From Brevundimonas sp. (GTDB lineage: Bacteria; Pseudomonadota; Alphaproteobacteria; Caulobacterales; Caulobacteraceae), in assembly GCA_015234495.1 (NCBI GenBank), contig JADGMZ010000002.1:1-8997 (forward strand): a stretch of 8,997 bases of DNA, read 5' to 3'. Made by a program: the position numbers and the translations under genes. A model generated the notes under the pieces. It was not told where the DNA came from. It ran no database searches and was given only the letters and a program-made list of their open reading frames with translations. Below, in pieces: positions 7,962-8,997 of this stretch (the first letter of the stretch is position 1; each line of letters starts with the position of its first letter).

Positions 7962-8870
7962 TCAGTCCTTCCTGGCCGCCTGCGCCTTGGTCAGTTCGAT
8001 CATGCCCTGGGCCGCGCCCATCTCGGGCACGATCTCGTCCGTGCGGTCCGAGATTTCCGCGAACCGGGCAGCCACCTGCTCCGGGGCGTCGTCGCCGGCG
8101 ATCCACGCCCCCTGGGTCAGGGTCACATAGGCGCGCTCGAAACCGCCGGCCCCGGCGGCGAGGATGCAGCGGCTGGGCGCGTCCTCACTGACCAGATGCA
8201 GCAGGCCGGGGGTGACCATGTCAGGGCCCAGCAGGTCCAGCGGCAGGCGCGCGCCGAGGTCCTCGGTCATCCGCGTGTGGGCGGTGGGGGCCAGGCAGTT
8301 GACGCGGATGTCGTTCTTCGCCCCCTCGATCGACAGGGTCTGCATCAGGCCGACCAGCGCCATCTTGGCCGCGCCGTAGTTGGACTGGCCGAAATTGCCG
8401 TACAGGCCGGACGACGAGGTGGTCATGACGATGCGGCCGTAGTTCGCCTCGCGCATGTGATCCCAGACCGCCTTGGTGCAGTTGACCGCCCCCATCAGGT
8501 GGACGTCGACGACGAAGCGGAAATCCTCCAGCTCCATCTTGGCGAAGGTCTTGTCGCGCAGCACGCCGGCGTTGTTGACCAGAATGTCGACCCGACCCCA
8601 TTTCGTCATCGCGGCGTCGACCATGGCCTGCACAGCGGCGAAGTCGGTGACCGAGGCGGCGTTGGCCATGGCCTCGCCCCCCGCGGCCTCGATCTCGGCC
8701 ACGACCGCCCCGGCGGCGGTGGCGGAGCCGCCCGATCCGTCGCGGGCGCCGCCGAGATCGTTGACCACCACCCGGGCCCCGCGTTTCGCCAGCGCCAGGG
8801 CGTGCTCGCGCCCCAGTCCGCCCCCCGCGCCGGTCACGATCGCCACCCGGCCGTCGAACCTCATGGTCAT
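7962..8870 (-). CDS. SDR-family 3-hydroxyacyl-CoA dehydrogenase-like protein (MFE-2 type)
   Basis: A 302-residue short-chain dehydrogenase/reductase. The cofactor motif TGAGGGLG is at 13-20 and VVVNDLGG at 34-41; the Asp there suggests NAD(H). NNAG is at 99-102, catalytic Ser at about 152-154 (TSSSGLYGNFGQ), and YGAAK at 165-169 (Y165, K169). The NDLGG, VLRDKTFAKM and SGLYGNFGQSNY stretches resemble the (R)-3-hydroxyacyl-CoA dehydrogenase part of peroxisomal multifunctional enzyme type 2. About 60 residues after the core resemble the tail of that domain, but no hydratase or SCP-2 domain is fused. Likely role: oxidation of a 3-hydroxyacyl-CoA just before the thiolase step encoded next. The open frame reaches 8966, but AGGGAG with 7 nt spacing marks the ATG at 8870, and the upstream extension has no family resemblance. 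Another SDR substrate cannot be excluded. Confidence 0.9.
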   Translation of the reverse strand: MTMRFDGRVAIVTGAGGGLGREHALALAKRGARVVVNDLGGARDGSGGSATAAGAVVAEIEAAGGEAMANAASVTDFAAVQAMVDAAMTKWGRVDILVNNAGVLRDKTFAKMELEDFRFVVDVHLMGAVNCTKAVWDHMREANYGRIVMTTSSSGLYGNFGQSNYGAAKMALVGLMQTLSIEGAKNDIRVNCLAPTAHTRMTEDLGARLPLDLLGPDMVTPGLLHLVSEDAPSRCILAAGAGGFERAYVTLTQGAWIAGDDAPEQVAARFAEISDRTDEIVPEMGAAQGMIELTKAQAARKD

Positions 8871-8877
8871 CCGTCTA

Positions 8878-8883
8878 CTCCCT
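8878..8883 (-). promoter_or_regulatory. Ribosome binding site fixing the dehydrogenase start
   Basis: AGGGAG on the minus strand lies 7 nt before the ATG at 8870 and 13 nt before the second in-frame ATG at 8864. The spacing favours 8870 (MTMRFDGRV) over 8864 and over the upstream starts. Confidence 0.6.
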
Positions 8884-8929
8884 CGACTCGCCCGAACTCC
8901 TAGCAGGCGTCCCCCGTTGAGACAGCCCC

Positions 8930-8973
8930 GCTTGAATGTGTTGAAATGGCGCCACAGTCGCCGCATTCCAAGC
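8930..8973. promoter_or_regulatory. Nested dyad upstream of the dehydrogenase-thiolase genes
   Basis: The perfect 8-bp palindrome TGGCGCCA (8947-8954) lies at the centre of a wider imperfect dyad: GCTTGAATG (8930-8938) against CATTCCAAGC (8964-8973), which pairs except for one extra C. The position suits an operator for a regulator of the acyl-CoA genes or of a divergent gene beyond the window. No clear promoter for the dehydrogenase was found in 8871-8997. Confidence 0.3.
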
Positions 8974-8979
8974 GAAAAC

Positions 8980-8985
8980 GAGGAA
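8980..8985 (+). promoter_or_regulatory. Possible ribosome binding site of a gene starting beyond the window
   Basis: GAGGAA at 8980-8985 lies 12 nt from the window edge on the plus strand. A start codon just past 8997 would make it a ribosome site for a gene divergent from the dehydrogenase. The same bases form GGAACCGGAACC (8982-8993), which instead resembles two EcfG -35 elements. Neither reading can be settled here. Confidence 0.2.
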
Positions 8986-8997
8986 CCGGAACCGTAC

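Noticed and set aside
6797..8903. Two long plus-strand frames over the thiolase and dehydrogenase genes
   Set aside because: Both lie opposite enzymes with complete catalytic motifs and show only shadow composition.
8895..8904. TGCTAGGAGT on the minus strand as a -10 element for the dehydrogenase
   Set aside because: There is no TTGAC-like element 10-14 nt upstream, so the match rests on GCTA alone.
8871..8966. N-terminal extension of the dehydrogenase to 8966
   Set aside because: The extension does not resemble the SDR family, and a well-spaced ribosome site marks the ATG at 8870.

Overview
The window is high-GC DNA packed with genes that have alphaproteobacterial orthologues. Codon choice, the gene set and one promoter close to the Caulobacter housekeeping consensus (TTGACG, 12 nt, GCTAAAC) suggest a member of the Caulobacterales, for example Brevundimonas, Caulobacter or Phenylobacterium. 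The genus is an inference. There are eight clear protein-coding genes, one 18-codon minicistron, and no RNA gene, insertion sequence, CRISPR array or phage gene.

Region 1 (36-1025, minus) is a KpsF/GutQ-type D-arabinose-5-phosphate isomerase with one SIS and two CBS domains, the entry step to Kdo for lipopolysaccharide. It is divergent from region 2 (1150-5190, plus), a trehalose operon in the order otsB (phosphatase), a GH15 glycoside hydrolase, then otsA (synthase). The joins are translationally coupled: otsB and GH15 overlap in ATGA. GH15 is linked to otsA through an 18-codon reading frame that overlaps both neighbours by ATGA. OtsA makes trehalose-6-phosphate from UDP-glucose and glucose-6-phosphate, OtsB dephosphorylates it, and the GH15 enzyme could hydrolyse trehalose or supply glucose from an alpha-glucan.

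Region 3 (5197-6644) is a divergent pair: a glutathione S-transferase-like gene (minus) and a YafY-type HTH/WYL regulator (plus). Their 104-bp gap holds three 11-bp-spaced CTGYCAG repeats and a 24-bp near-perfect palindrome, a strong candidate operator. The GST converges on otsA with only 6 bp between stop codons.

Region 4 (6698-8870, minus) is an acyl-CoA degradation pair: an MFE-2-like short-chain dehydrogenase followed by a thiolase that has its own good promoter. The thiolase converges on the WYL regulator across a hairpin. A 27-bp near-copy of the thiolase 3' end supplies the regulator's stop codon. The last 127 bp (8871-8997) is a promoter region with a nested dyad and hints of another plus-strand gene starting just outside.

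I see no wholly new system. The most interesting points are the trehalose operon with its coupling minicistron and embedded GH15 enzyme, the phased operator of the WYL regulator, and the duplicated thiolase tail.
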